Of a stretch of DNA of 55,163 bases, positions 34,931 through 43,083 are shown piece by piece. Under the pieces are notes generated by a model. It was not told where the DNA came from, ran no database searches, and saw nothing but the letters and a program-made list of their open reading frames with translations. Origin of the DNA: an uncultured Spirochaetales bacterium (GTDB lineage Bacteria; Spirochaetota; Spirochaetia; Sphaerochaetales; Sphaerochaetaceae); NCBI GenBank assembly GCA_949288415.1, contig CASEKE010000043.1, positions 1-55,163 of the forward strand. The letters run 5' to 3'. The first letter of the stretch is position 1. Every line of letters begins with the position of its first letter. A program made the translations under genes and the position numbers.

Positions 34931-37885
34931 ATGGCATTCGTAGAAGTCATAAGAAGAAGCATGAGGCCGGAGGAATGGACTGACCTGAGGTTCACCTGGC
35001 TCAAGAGAGGCATCGTCAGGAAGCGATGGGAGATAACCGACATCGAGATAAGGGATGCCAGGCAGATTTCCGAGGACAATTTCGAATACTACGGGGACTC
35101 TTATCGTCCTCTCAGGAAAGGAGACATGTACTTCACTCCCGACGGAACTGCATTCATAAGGGGTTCCTTCACGATTCCCGAGGACGCAAAAGGCCGACGC
35201 CTGCAGTTCTCTCTCCACACCGCGGCCGAGATGCTGGTAAAGATCGACGGAAAATACGCCGACGGCATAGACCCGAACAGGGATCGCTTCCCTCTCGACC
35301 CGTTCATCGAGGGGAAGAGCGGATTCTCGTTCGAGATCGAGGCCTACAACAGGAGCAAGCCAGACGACGAGAGAAATCCCGATGCGATGGCATCGCGCGG
35401 ATGCAGACAGATATTCGAGGGCGCATATGTCGTCGAGGTCGACGAGGATGTGCTAGGACTCTACTACGACCTTGTCATACTGCTCGACATAGCCAAGAGC
35501 AGACATTTCGACGAGGACTGCCGTCAGTTCATCAACACTGAGCTGGACAAGGCGCTCAACTTCGTAGACTTCGACACCTACGAGGGAGCATACGAAGCAA
35601 GGGACTACATCGATAAGCACATATATGCCAACAAGGACTTCCGCAGTAGCGGAAACGTAGCGCTGGTAGGACACAGCCATCTCGACATCGCATACTACTG
35701 GAGACGGATCCACGTGGTCGAGAAGAATGCGCGCACTATCCTCATCCAGCTCAGGCTCATGGATCGCTACCCGGAATTCAGATACTGCCATACGCAACCG
35801 TACACCTACGAGACGCTCGAGAAGTACCACCCGGATCTGTTCGCAGAGCTCAAGAAGAAGATTGCCTCCGGGCAGTTCGAGCCTGTCGGGGCGATGTATG
35901 TCGAGCCCGACTGCAACATTCCGCAGGCGGAAAGCCTCATCAGGCAGTGCCTGTACGGACAGGCGTACTACAAGGAGAAGTTCGGCTTCAGGGTCGACAA
36001 CGCCTGGTTGCCCGACGTATTCGGAAACTCATGGATCCTGCCGCAGATTCTGCGCAAGTGCGGCGTCGACTACTTCGTGTCCAACAAGATGAGCACGTGG
36101 AACGACACAAACCGCTTTCCGCACAACAACTTCATCTGGAAAGGCCTCGACGGCACGGACATATACGCCTGCGTCCCGCCTACCCACTTCATCACCTGGA
36201 ACATGCCCAGCCAGATACAGGAGAACTGGGACGCATACCAGGACAAGGAGACAGGCGGGCAGACACTGTCGATGTTCGGCTACGGCGACGGAGGCTCGGG
36301 AGTGACCGAGGAGATGCTCGAGATGATGAAGCGCTTCGACAAGCTCTCCATCATGCCAAAAACGGAGCACATGAGGGCCGACGAGTTCCTGTCGAGGAAT
36401 CTCAAGGGCAACGACAAGCTCGAAGTATGGGACGGCGAGTTGTACCTCGAGATGCATAGAGGTACGTTCACGACGAAATCCGTCCTCAAGGAGACGAACA
36501 GAAGACTCGAGTTCAAGCTGAGGACGGCAGAACTTCTCTCAGTCCTCAGGGCCGCGCGCGGAGAGAAATACCCCGACGAGGAAATCAGGAGCCTCTACAA
36601 GAAGCTGCTTCTCAACCAGTTCCACGACATTCTTCCGGGCAGCCACATCAATCCCGTCTTCCAGGACGCCATCGCGGACTACGCGGATATCGAGAAGAGG
36701 GTCGACAATGTGATTGCCGAAAGCGGCAACAGGTATTTCAACCCGCTCAACCGCAGAAGGACCGAGATGTCGTTCATCGCAGACGAGAGAGGACGGTGCA
36801 CGAGAAAAGGAAAGAAAGGCTTCTTCGTGAAGTCCGACATCGATTCGCTATCCTCTGCGATCATTGCAATGTGCACGGACGACGATGCATCGTGGTTCGA
36901 CTTCGACGGACAAAGAGCAAGGACGACATTCCATGACGTGACATTCATGTCAGACGGTTCGATCTCCAGACTCGCCGATCCCGAGGGGAACAAGGTCCTC
37001 ACGAACGGCAATTTCAACAAGCTCCATCTGTACAAGGACGTTCCCGGCATGTACGACGCCTGGGACATACTGCCGAACTACAAGGATGTCGAGTACGATC
37101 TGGACGTCGTTGAACCCCTACACCTCGCATATGCCGACCATACCGTCGCAGAGCTGACATGCACTCTCGCCACACCGGGCGGCAGGAGCACGTGGAAGAG
37201 CATCATAAGGTTCTTCAGGGAAAGCCCCGCGATCGAAGTCGAGTCGATCGTCGACTGGGACGAGAAGCACAAGCTCATGAAGGTCATGTTCAAGAGCGAG
37301 GTGCTCTCCAGAGAGGTCGTGACAGATGCCTCCGCCGGATACGTACGCAGGGAATGCCACAGGAACACGTCCTGGCAGAAGGCACGATTCGAGGTATGCA
37401 TGCATAAGTGGTGCGACTTCTCCGAAGCTGACGGCGGATTTGCGGTCATCAACGAGTCCAAGTACGGAATGGGCGTCGAGAACGACGGATTCAGCATCTC
37501 CCTTCTCAGGTCGAACATAAGGCCCGACATACTCTCGGACATCGGACATCACGACTTCTGCTACGTCATCTACCCCCATGACGGTTCGTTCATCGAGGCC
37601 AAAATCAACGGCAAGGCGCTGGAGTACAACATTCCGCTCGTGAGAAGCGACGTGGAGAATCCGGGATGGGACTTCGGGGACCTTTACCTCGAGGCCGCGA
37701 AGCTCGGCGAGGACGGAAAGAGCATCGTCATCAGGCTCTCGGAACAGGACGGAAAGAGAGGTTCGATTCCGCTTTCGGAAAGCGGATGGACGCTCTGCAA
37801 CATGCTCGAGGACGAAGAGACCGCCCTCGAGGGACGGCTCAGCTACAAGCCGTTCGAGATAATCACGCTCAAGCATGCGATCTGA
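34931..37885 (+). CDS. GH38 alpha-mannosidase
   Basis: A 984-residue cytoplasmic glycosidase that removes alpha-mannosyl residues. The catalytic domain opens with VGHSHLDIAYYWR (zinc ligands His and Asp), then the FRYCHTQPYTYE strand, EPVGAMYVEPDCNIP, and the nucleophile Asp at about residue 362 in AWLPDVFGNSWILPQI. The second half has the helical bundle (LLLNQFHDILPGSHI, with a zinc-ligand His) and the large beta-sandwich domains. The length is normal. There is no signal peptide. GGGGAGAGG precedes the ATG. A strong terminator follows. Confidence 0.95.
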   Translation: MAFVEVIRRSMRPEEWTDLRFTWLKRGIVRKRWEITDIEIRDARQISEDNFEYYGDSYRPLRKGDMYFTPDGTAFIRGSFTIPEDAKGRRLQFSLHTAAEMLVKIDGKYADGIDPNRDRFPLDPFIEGKSGFSFEIEAYNRSKPDDERNPDAMASRGCRQIFEGAYVVEVDEDVLGLYYDLVILLDIAKSRHFDEDCRQFINTELDKALNFVDFDTYEGAYEARDYIDKHIYANKDFRSSGNVALVGHSHLDIAYYWRRIHVVEKNARTILIQLRLMDRYPEFRYCHTQPYTYETLEKYHPDLFAELKKKIASGQFEPVGAMYVEPDCNIPQAESLIRQCLYGQAYYKEKFGFRVDNAWLPDVFGNSWILPQILRKCGVDYFVSNKMSTWNDTNRFPHNNFIWKGLDGTDIYACVPPTHFITWNMPSQIQENWDAYQDKETGGQTLSMFGYGDGGSGVTEEMLEMMKRFDKLSIMPKTEHMRADEFLSRNLKGNDKLEVWDGELYLEMHRGTFTTKSVLKETNRRLEFKLRTAELLSVLRAARGEKYPDEEIRSLYKKLLLNQFHDILPGSHINPVFQDAIADYADIEKRVDNVIAESGNRYFNPLNRRRTEMSFIADERGRCTRKGKKGFFVKSDIDSLSSAIIAMCTDDDASWFDFDGQRARTTFHDVTFMSDGSISRLADPEGNKVLTNGNFNKLHLYKDVPGMYDAWDILPNYKDVEYDLDVVEPLHLAYADHTVAELTCTLATPGGRSTWKSIIRFFRESPAIEVESIVDWDEKHKLMKVMFKSEVLSREVVTDASAGYVRRECHRNTSWQKARFEVCMHKWCDFSEADGGFAVINESKYGMGVENDGFSISLLRSNIRPDILSDIGHHDFCYVIYPHDGSFIEAKINGKALEYNIPLVRSDVENPGWDFGDLYLEAAKLGEDGKSIVIRLSEQDGKRGSIPLSESGWTLCNMLEDEETALEGRLSYKPFEIITLKHAI

Positions 37886-37911
37886 TTCAGTTTTGCATTG
37901 TTTTTCTCTTT

Positions 37912-37944
37912 TCTCCCCGTCAGCAATGGCGGGGAGAGTTTTTT
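37912..37944 (+). terminator. Terminator of the NifU-like/mannosidase unit
   Basis: A 10-bp GC-rich stem (37912-37921 with 37928-37937) with 6-nt loop, then TTTTTT at 37939-37944. Confidence 0.88.
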
Positions 37945-37970
37945 CTCTCGAACAAAAAGGAAGATTATAG

Positions 37971-37976
37971 TATCAT
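37971..37976 (+). promoter_or_regulatory. -10 element of the tatD gene, six bases before its ATG
   Basis: TATCAT (37971-37976), preceded by an overlapping TATAGT (37966-37971), with no ribosome site before ATG 37983. Either hexamer would give an mRNA with 0-5 nt of leader. Confidence 0.4.
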
Positions 37977-37982
37977 TCTCTC

Positions 37983-38585
37983 ATGTTCGATTTCCATGCA
38001 CATTATGGTCAAGACAACAGCGAGGCTCTGATCTCGCTCGTGAAGGAAGAGGAATGGAGCAAGGCCGACGGCCTCGATTTCCTCTCCTTCGGACTTCTTC
38101 CCTGGCTGGAGGACAACGTTCCGGCAAGAATAGGCAGGATGCTTGAAAGCCATCCGGGTTCATTCATGGGCGAAATCGGTCTGGACAAGCGTTTCGGGGA
38201 TTCCGAATACCAGAGAAAGGTGTTCGCCGAGGCTGTCGACATAGCAAGGAGCCTCGACAGGCCAATCATAGTCCACTCGGTCGGGACCACAGAGGAGTGC
38301 CTCGACATGCTAAGGTCGATGAAGGTCCGCTATGCGATCTTCCACTCGTACTGCTCGTCCTACGAGCTTGCGAAAAAAATAGTCGATGCAGGCTACGACA
38401 TATCGCTCTCGCGAAGATGCTTCCACCTCAGGGACTATGACAGAATCGTAACCCTACCTTATCTGCTCGAGACCGACATGGAAACAGGAGAGAGGCAGAA
38501 AAGGGAAATCGGAGAGATGTACCGACGCCTCAGGACCGACTATCAGGCGCAGAGGAGAAAGGAACTGTGGAAAGACAGTTTGTGA
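37983..38585 (+). CDS. TatD-family metal-dependent hydrolase
   Basis: A 200-residue amidohydrolase-fold protein, shorter than the usual 255-265. The metal ligands are present: FDFHAH at residues 3-7, the Glu in MGEIGLD, the His in IIVHSVG, the His in AIFHSYCSS and the Asp in LLETDM. TatD proteins are 3'-5' exonucleases or D-tyrosyl-tRNA-related hydrolases in other bacteria; the exact role is uncertain. The missing length is in the loops between the first and second ligands. No Shine-Dalgarno is visible. The tcdA gene overlaps its end by 19 nt. Confidence 0.85.
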   Translation: MFDFHAHYGQDNSEALISLVKEEEWSKADGLDFLSFGLLPWLEDNVPARIGRMLESHPGSFMGEIGLDKRFGDSEYQRKVFAEAVDIARSLDRPIIVHSVGTTEECLDMLRSMKVRYAIFHSYCSSYELAKKIVDAGYDISLSRRCFHLRDYDRIVTLPYLLETDMETGERQKREIGEMYRRLRTDYQAQRRKELWKDSL

Positions 38586-39322
38586 GGATATCCCGCCTGA
38601 TCGGAGATGAGAACGTGGAGCTTCTGAAGAAGCGAAGCGTCGCTCTCGTCGGCCTCGGTGCGGTCGGAGGACACTGTCTTGACGCGCTGGCAAGGAGTGG
38701 AGTCGGCAGATTCACAATCGTGGACTTCGATACGGTCAGCGAAAGCAACATAAATCGCCAGATGCTGGCGCTCCACTCCACCGTCGGCAAGAAGAAGACC
38801 GATGTCGCATACAGCCGTGTGATGGACATCAATCCCAATGCCTCGGTCAAAGCCATAGATGCATTCGCGGACGAAAGCAACCACGGAGAGATATTCGAAG
38901 GAGCCGATCTGGTGATCGACTGCATAGACTCGCTCGATGCTAAGATATCGCTTCTGGCGGCGGCAAGCAGGAACGGCATTACCGTAATATCGAGCATGGG
39001 GGCCGCGCTGAGGAAAGATCCATCCCTGATCAGGATCGCCGACGTGTACGACACCTGGGGCTGTCCGCTTGCGCGCCAGGTGAGAAACAGGCTCAGAAAG
39101 CTTGGCGTCCCGCGCGGCATCGATGCGGTATTCTCCCCGGAGAAAGTGGAATTCGAATACAGGAACCCGGCGGATGACGAGGACAGGGATCCTGACGAAG
39201 AAGCGATAGGCAAAGGCAGGAAGCGTCTGGTGCTCGGCTCTCTGCCGACGATCACGGCGATATTCGGAGAGACTATGGCGCATCTCGCACTCAGGAAGCT
39301 CCTTCCGGACGTTCTTCCATGA
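38567..39322 (+). CDS. tcdA: tRNA threonylcarbamoyladenosine dehydratase (E1-like)
   Basis: A 251-residue ThiF/MoeB/HesA-fold enzyme of the TcdA (CsdL/YgdL) type that cyclises t6A in tRNA using ATP. Landmarks are RQFVRISRLIGDENVELL at the N-terminus, the nucleotide loop VGLGAVGGHCLDALARSG, IVDFDTVSESNINRQ, IDCIDSLDAKISLL and ISSMGAALRKDPS. The later segment TWGCPLARQVRNRLRKLGV is typical of TcdA rather than of sulfur-carrier adenylases. Start is GTG with AGGA upstream; it overlaps tatD by 19 nt, so the two are co-transcribed. Confidence 0.9.
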   Translation: MERQFVRISRLIGDENVELLKKRSVALVGLGAVGGHCLDALARSGVGRFTIVDFDTVSESNINRQMLALHSTVGKKKTDVAYSRVMDINPNASVKAIDAFADESNHGEIFEGADLVIDCIDSLDAKISLLAAASRNGITVISSMGAALRKDPSLIRIADVYDTWGCPLARQVRNRLRKLGVPRGIDAVFSPEKVEFEYRNPADDEDRDPDEEAIGKGRKRLVLGSLPTITAIFGETMAHLALRKLLPDVLP

Positions 39323-39325
39323 TTT

Positions 39326-39793
39326 CTATCTGAGAGCCTTCTTGGCTATGAGGCGGAACAGATCGTATATGTCCCCATTCTCGTCCACCTCGGGAACCGC
39401 GAGAATCGCAGGAGAGACGAGCAGCCGCCCGGCCTCGAAAGACGCAGGTGGACCTCCTGAGACGAGCTCAAAAACCACGGTCTCGAGATTGACGGCTGTC
39501 TCCTTCGGGATGTCGTCGCAGTAGAACAGCACGAATTTCCTCACGCTCCGGTCTATCTTCCAGTCGGCCATACGCGAATATGTCCGGTTGAAACTTGCAA
39601 GGTTCTCTGTCGAAAGACTTCTCTTGAATTCGTCGTAATCGGATGCATTCCCATCGGGTCGGGACGATTCGAAAAGCTCGTATGCGATCGAGGTCTCTAT
39701 CACAGCAGTCAGTACCTCGCTCCTGGTAGCGGCGACAAGCGGCAAAGGCAGCGCAAGCAGCATAGTCAGGATTGCCAGGCTGAGTCTATTCAT
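39326..39793 (-). CDS. Small secreted or periplasmic protein, unknown
   Basis: A 155-residue protein starting at ATG 39793, which has GGAGG 8 nt upstream (a longer frame exists but lacks one). The N-terminus MNRLSLAILTMLLALPLPLVAATR is a signal peptide with a likely cut after the Ala-x-Ala-like end. The mature part is mixed helix and strand (AVIETSIAYELFESSRPDG, RKFVLFYCDDIP). I do not recognise a family. Its 3' end is 3 nt from that of tcdA (convergent). Confidence 0.6.
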   Translation of the reverse strand: MNRLSLAILTMLLALPLPLVAATRSEVLTAVIETSIAYELFESSRPDGNASDYDEFKRSLSTENLASFNRTYSRMADWKIDRSVRKFVLFYCDDIPKETAVNLETVVFELVSGGPPASFEAGRLLVSPAILAVPEVDENGDIYDLFRLIAKKALR

Positions 39794-39891
39794 GCATCCA
39801 CCCTCCTTAACTTTTTCCACGCATCAATGATTGTCACACACCGCTGGACATAGGTAAAGCGGAAAAAATGGACGCGACTTCGTTTCGGTGT

Positions 39892-39897
39892 TATTTT
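39892..39897 (+). promoter_or_regulatory. -10 element of bcp, six bases before its ATG
   Basis: The motif GTGTTATTTT ends six bases before ATG 39904 and has the same shape as GTGCTATTCT before metY and ogt. TGGACG (39869-39874), 17 nt upstream, could be a -35. No ribosome site. Confidence 0.42.
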
Positions 39898-39903
39898 TAC
39901 CTT

Positions 39904-40356
39904 ATGTTGAAGACAGGTGACAGAGCTCCGGAATTCACTCTTCCGGACATGGATGGCAAAATGCACAGTCTCTCGGACTACAGGGGACGCAAGGTCGTAC
40001 TGTATTTCTATCCGAAGGACAATACCCCGGGCTGTACGGCACAGGCATGCTCGTACAGGGACAACAAGGCCTTCTACGACGAGAAAGGCGCAGCGATCAT
40101 AGGCATCAGCAAGGACGGAAAAGAAAGCCACAGGAAGTTCGCTGAAAAATACGGACTGGACTTTCTCATTCTATCCGACACGGAGCGCAAGGCAATCGGC
40201 GACTACGGCGTATGGAAGGAGAAGAAGATGTACGGCAAGACCGTCGAAGGAGTCGTTAGGACGACCTTCGTCATCGACGAGGAAGGAATCATAATATCTA
40301 TCAACGACAAGGTCAAAGCAAAAGAAGACGGGGAGACAGAGAAGAAATATCTTTGA
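39904..40356 (+). CDS. bcp: Thioredoxin-dependent peroxiredoxin, BCP/PrxQ type
   Basis: A 150-residue cytoplasmic thiol peroxidase that reduces hydrogen and alkyl peroxides. The peroxidatic Cys44 is in TPGCTAQAC and the resolving Cys49 five residues on, the atypical 2-Cys PrxQ arrangement. Flanking motifs are [27 protein letters not shown], and [16 protein letters not shown] 39904 gives the standard N-terminus ([14 protein letters not shown]); a longer frame upstream is rejected. It ends 19 nt before a hairpin that overlaps the next gene's start. Useful in a microaerotolerant anaerobe. Confidence 0.95.
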   Translation: MLKTGDRAPEFTLPDMDGKMHSLSDYRGRKVVLYFYPKDNTPGCTAQACSYRDNKAFYDEKGAAIIGISKDGKESHRKFAEKYGLDFLILSDTERKAIGDYGVWKEKKMYGKTVEGVVRTTFVIDEEGIIISINDKVKAKEDGETEKKYL

Positions 40357-40374
40357 GCCGGACGTCAGGCAGGC

Positions 40375-40428
40375 AAAAGGAACTTTTCACGTAGGAGGCG
40401 CGTTTTGAGAAAAGTTCCTTTTCTTTTT
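40375..40428 (+). terminator. Terminator-like hairpin carrying the next gene's ribosome site in its loop
   Basis: AAAAGGAACTTTTC (40375-40388) and GAAAAGTTCCTTTT (40409-40422) are perfect 14-bp inverted arms, followed by CTTTTT (40423-40428). The 20-nt loop holds AGGAGG (40393-40398) and the TTG start (40405-40407) of the lipoprotein gene; the second arm encodes its first residues. It has the form of an intrinsic terminator placed across a translation start. Confidence 0.75.
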
Positions 40429-41307
40429 GTCCTTTTCATCCACTTTGCCGCCATCTGCTCATGTCTTCCCGATACCGGGACGCTGGTCGTACGGGCAGAA
40501 GGCGGAAGGACGGAACCTGGCTCGTCATTCTCGTGCGATCTTTCGTACGTCGGAGGAAGACGGGCAATGACAAGCAACGACGGCACGTTCGTGTTCGAAG
40601 GTCTGAAGGCGGGACAGTACAAGGCGCTCGTGAAATCGACGGACGCTGACGGCAAAACGGTCCTTGCCGGATCAGGAAGCATAGGACTCCTCCCCGGCGA
40701 GAGCAGGGAGATCGCAATTGAGCTTTCCAAAATCGAGGAAAGGAAGGACATGCGTCTGCTCGTTCTGGGCCTTGCCGGGTATCCCGAAGCTTCCTGGGAT
40801 CTCCTTCTGGTGGACGAAAGAACGGGAGAAACCGTTCTGGAACGTTACGGCATAAGGGACGAAGAGATTTTTCTGGAGAAAGTCCCGTATGGCGAATATG
40901 AATTGTACATCATCGCCAGGGAAGGAGAAGATATCCTTTTCGAGCATAGAAGCACATTTCCCGTCGACTTCGATTCCTCCCCCGCTCTCGAAGTTGCCGA
41001 GGAAGGATTTCCGCCTTCCATCGTGCTCGATACACAATGCTCCGAGCCGATTCTGGCAAAGATTGATGCGAAAGGAAAGGACGGAGGAGAGAAAGCGGAA
41101 CTCTCTGTAGTCTTTTCATGCCTTCCCGATGGAATCGAAAGCTCGGATGTGGAGATAAGATGGTATGCGGACGGCAGATACGTCTGCAGCGGGCCGTCGT
41201 TCGACTACCGGATACCGACGGGCATCACCAGGATCGATGCGGTGTTCTCGTGCTTTCTCCCAGGATCCGTCGGCTCAGCAAGCCTTGCGATCGCAAGGAC
41301 ATCTTGA
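40405..41307 (+). CDS. Predicted lipoprotein with a carboxypeptidase-regulatory-like domain
   Basis: A 300-residue exported protein. TTG 40405 is chosen for the AGGAGG 6 nt upstream. The N-terminus MRKVPFLFVLFIHFAAICSC is a lipoprotein-type signal with the Cys at about residue 20, although the residue at -2 is also Cys, which is unusual. Residues 25-110 follow the CarboxypepD-regulatory pattern (GTLVVRAEGG, TSNDGTFVFEGLKAGQYKALV). Later segments are beta-rich and may be immunoglobulin-like (DGIESSDVEIRWYADGRYVCSG). Function unknown. Expression may be controlled by the hairpin over its start. Confidence 0.68.
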   Translation: MRKVPFLFVLFIHFAAICSCLPDTGTLVVRAEGGRTEPGSSFSCDLSYVGGRRAMTSNDGTFVFEGLKAGQYKALVKSTDADGKTVLAGSGSIGLLPGESREIAIELSKIEERKDMRLLVLGLAGYPEASWDLLLVDERTGETVLERYGIRDEEIFLEKVPYGEYELYIIAREGEDILFEHRSTFPVDFDSSPALEVAEEGFPPSIVLDTQCSEPILAKIDAKGKDGGEKAELSVVFSCLPDGIESSDVEIRWYADGRYVCSGPSFDYRIPTGITRIDAVFSCFLPGSVGSASLAIARTS

Positions 41308-41310
41308 GAA

Positions 41311-41344
41311 GAAAAAAATACCACCGGTTGATAGCCGGTGGTAT
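41311..41344 (-). terminator. Terminator of the COX24-like gene
   Basis: A perfect 10-bp stem (41318-41327 with 41335-41344) with a 7-nt loop; A-run 41312-41318 is the minus-strand U-tract. Confidence 0.85.
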
Positions 41345-41369
41345 GCCTGTTAGATTGCAAGAGAGAAGA

Positions 41370-41459
41370 TTACTTCTTCTTGTGTCTGTTCATTCTGAGT
41401 CTCTTCTTCCTCTTATGGGTCGCAATCTTATGCTTCTTTCTTTTCTTTCCGCAAGGCAC
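41370..41459 (-). CDS. AURKAIP1/COX24 (mS38)-like small basic ribosomal protein
   Basis: A 29-residue peptide, more than half Lys and Arg: it begins MPCGKKRKKHKIATHKRKK and ends RLRMNRHKKK. This is the pattern of the bacterial AURKAIP1/COX24-domain proteins, related to mitochondrial ribosomal protein mS38 and annotated in spirochaetes and Bacteroidetes. Start is GTG with a strong AAGGAG 7 nt upstream. It has its own promoter inside the end of the MATE gene and its own terminator, so it is a stand-alone gene of the size automated callers miss. The role in the ribosome is inferred from the family. Confidence 0.85.
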   Translation of the reverse strand: MPCGKKRKKHKIATHKRKKRLRMNRHKKK

Positions 41460-41506
41460 AGTGATGCTCCTTATCCAATTGGATTTAATATTGTAATTAC
41501 CGCTAC

Positions 41507-41536
41507 ATTATCGAGGTTTTCCCCGAATCTAGTCAA
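41507..41536 (-). promoter_or_regulatory. Promoter of the COX24-like gene
   Basis: Minus strand TTGACT (complement of 41531-41536, in the last codons of the MATE gene), 18-nt spacer, GATAAT (complement of 41507-41512). Confidence 0.55.
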
Positions 41537-42875
41537 GTGTCTTAAGAAGGTTTTTTCCCTTTTTGAGCCCCATTGCGGCAAAGCCGACGACATCGGCTAT
41601 CAACCATCCGACAGGAATGCTGAGGAATATTCCGTCCGAGCCAAGGAAAGTTGAGCTGAGCGTATACGCAAGCAGTACCCGAAGTCCGAGCGAGATTACA
41701 GTGAGAACGAGCGACATGCCGGGTCGGCCCATGCTTCTGAAGTAAGCGTAGAAGAAGAATAGAAGCCCGATCAGGACATAGAACGATCCCTCCACAAGAA
41801 GGTAGCGCGAAAGAATGCCTACTATCTCCTCTGAAGGGGACGAAAGGAAGACGGATGCTATGGAAGACGACAGCAGGTTCACGGCAAGCGACGAGAAGAG
41901 GCCGAATGCGAAGATGAAGGCAAAGGCGCTCATTATTCCCCTTCCAATCCTACCGTAGTCCCCTTTCCCTCGGTTCGCACTGAGAAAATAGCTAAGTCCG
42001 TTCCCGTACTCCTGCAACGGAAGGTACGCAATCCCGTCGACCTTCACGCCAATGGAGAATGCGGCCATCATGCCCGGACCGTAGCTGTTCACAAGCGACT
42101 GTACCATCAATATGCCGAAGTTCATGACCGTCTGCTGGAGACTTACGAGGAAGGACAGCGAGAATATTTCCTTGAGCATCGCAGCATCGGGATGGAAATC
42201 CCCAGCCTCGAGCCGGACGCCCTCGCGCAGGAAAAGCAGCAGGCATAGTATCGCGCTTGCGACATATTCGCTTGCAGTAGTCGCCAGCGCCGCTCCCGCT
42301 ATCCCCATGTCGAGGAATGCTATGAAAAGAATGTCCAGCACGACGTTCAGGAAAAACGAGAAAAGAAGAGTGGCAAACGGGGCCGTCGAATTGCCGCGGC
42401 TGCGGAAAACAGCGCTGGCCCAGTATGTCAGAAAGAGGGACGGAATCCCGGCGAACACGGTTTTCAAATAGCTTTCCGCATAGCCGACCAGGGATGACGG
42501 TATCCTCATGAGGACTATCATCCGATCGAGGAGAAGATATGATGCAACCATTATGATCAGACTCGATATCCCGAGCACGACGAACGAGTGGGCGATGCCT
42601 ACGGCAAGCCTTCTGCCATCGTTTTTCCCCATGTAGAAAGAGAACACTACCCCGGATCCCAAGGAAAGACCGATCATCACCGATCCGAGCAGCGTCATCA
42701 GAGAATATGCCGATCCTACGGCCGCAAGAGGCCCTTCGCCGAGGAACTTTCCGACGACGATGCTGTCGACGACGTTGTAGAGGCTCTGAAGCAGGCTCTG
42801 GGCGATCAGAGGCAGCGAAAAAAGCATGATTGCGCGGAAAACTCCGCCATGGAGAAAATCTACATCCGTCTTCAT
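41529..42875 (-). CDS. MATE-family multidrug/cation antiporter
   Basis: A 448-residue membrane protein with twelve predicted helices in two repeats. The N-terminal half starts AIMLFSLPLIAQSLLQSLYNVVDSIVVGKFLG, the MatE pattern with the conserved Pro and the VD-x-hydrophobic-hydrophobic-VG motif; the second half starts SFLVSLQQTVMNFGILMVQSLVNSYG. It should export cationic drugs or metabolites using a sodium or proton gradient; substrate unknown. TATAAT with an upstream TGC stands 8 nt before its ATG, with no proper Shine-Dalgarno, so a nearly leaderless message is likely. Confidence 0.9.
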   Translation of the reverse strand: MKTDVDFLHGGVFRAIMLFSLPLIAQSLLQSLYNVVDSIVVGKFLGEGPLAAVGSAYSLMTLLGSVMIGLSLGSGVVFSFYMGKNDGRRLAVGIAHSFVVLGISSLIIMVASYLLLDRMIVLMRIPSSLVGYAESYLKTVFAGIPSLFLTYWASAVFRSRGNSTAPFATLLFSFFLNVVLDILFIAFLDMGIAGAALATTASEYVASAILCLLLFLREGVRLEAGDFHPDAAMLKEIFSLSFLVSLQQTVMNFGILMVQSLVNSYGPGMMAAFSIGVKVDGIAYLPLQEYGNGLSYFLSANRGKGDYGRIGRGIMSAFAFIFAFGLFSSLAVNLLSSSIASVFLSSPSEEIVGILSRYLLVEGSFYVLIGLLFFFYAYFRSMGRPGMSLVLTVISLGLRVLLAYTLSSTFLGSDGIFLSIPVGWLIADVVGFAAMGLKKGKNLLKTLD

Positions 42876-42883
42876 GCCTCGAG

Positions 42884-42892
42884 ATTATAGCA
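42884..42892 (-). promoter_or_regulatory. Extended -10 element of the MATE gene
   Basis: Minus strand TGCTATAAT ends 8 nt before ATG 42875; consensus extended -10, no recognisable -35. Confidence 0.5.
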
Positions 42893-43083
42893 AAGAAGAG
42901 AAAGGAAGACGAGAGCGTCATGCGTGCCCCTTCATATGACAGAAGACGAGACGATGCACCACACTTTGCACCATTGTCCGCAGTCTTGTGTGCACATCTG
43001 CCGGGCTGTCGGTTTTTTATCGGCGAGGCCACTTTTATTTTTCCCGTTTTCTCATATAATGATTCAAGGGAGGAGGTAAGGAA

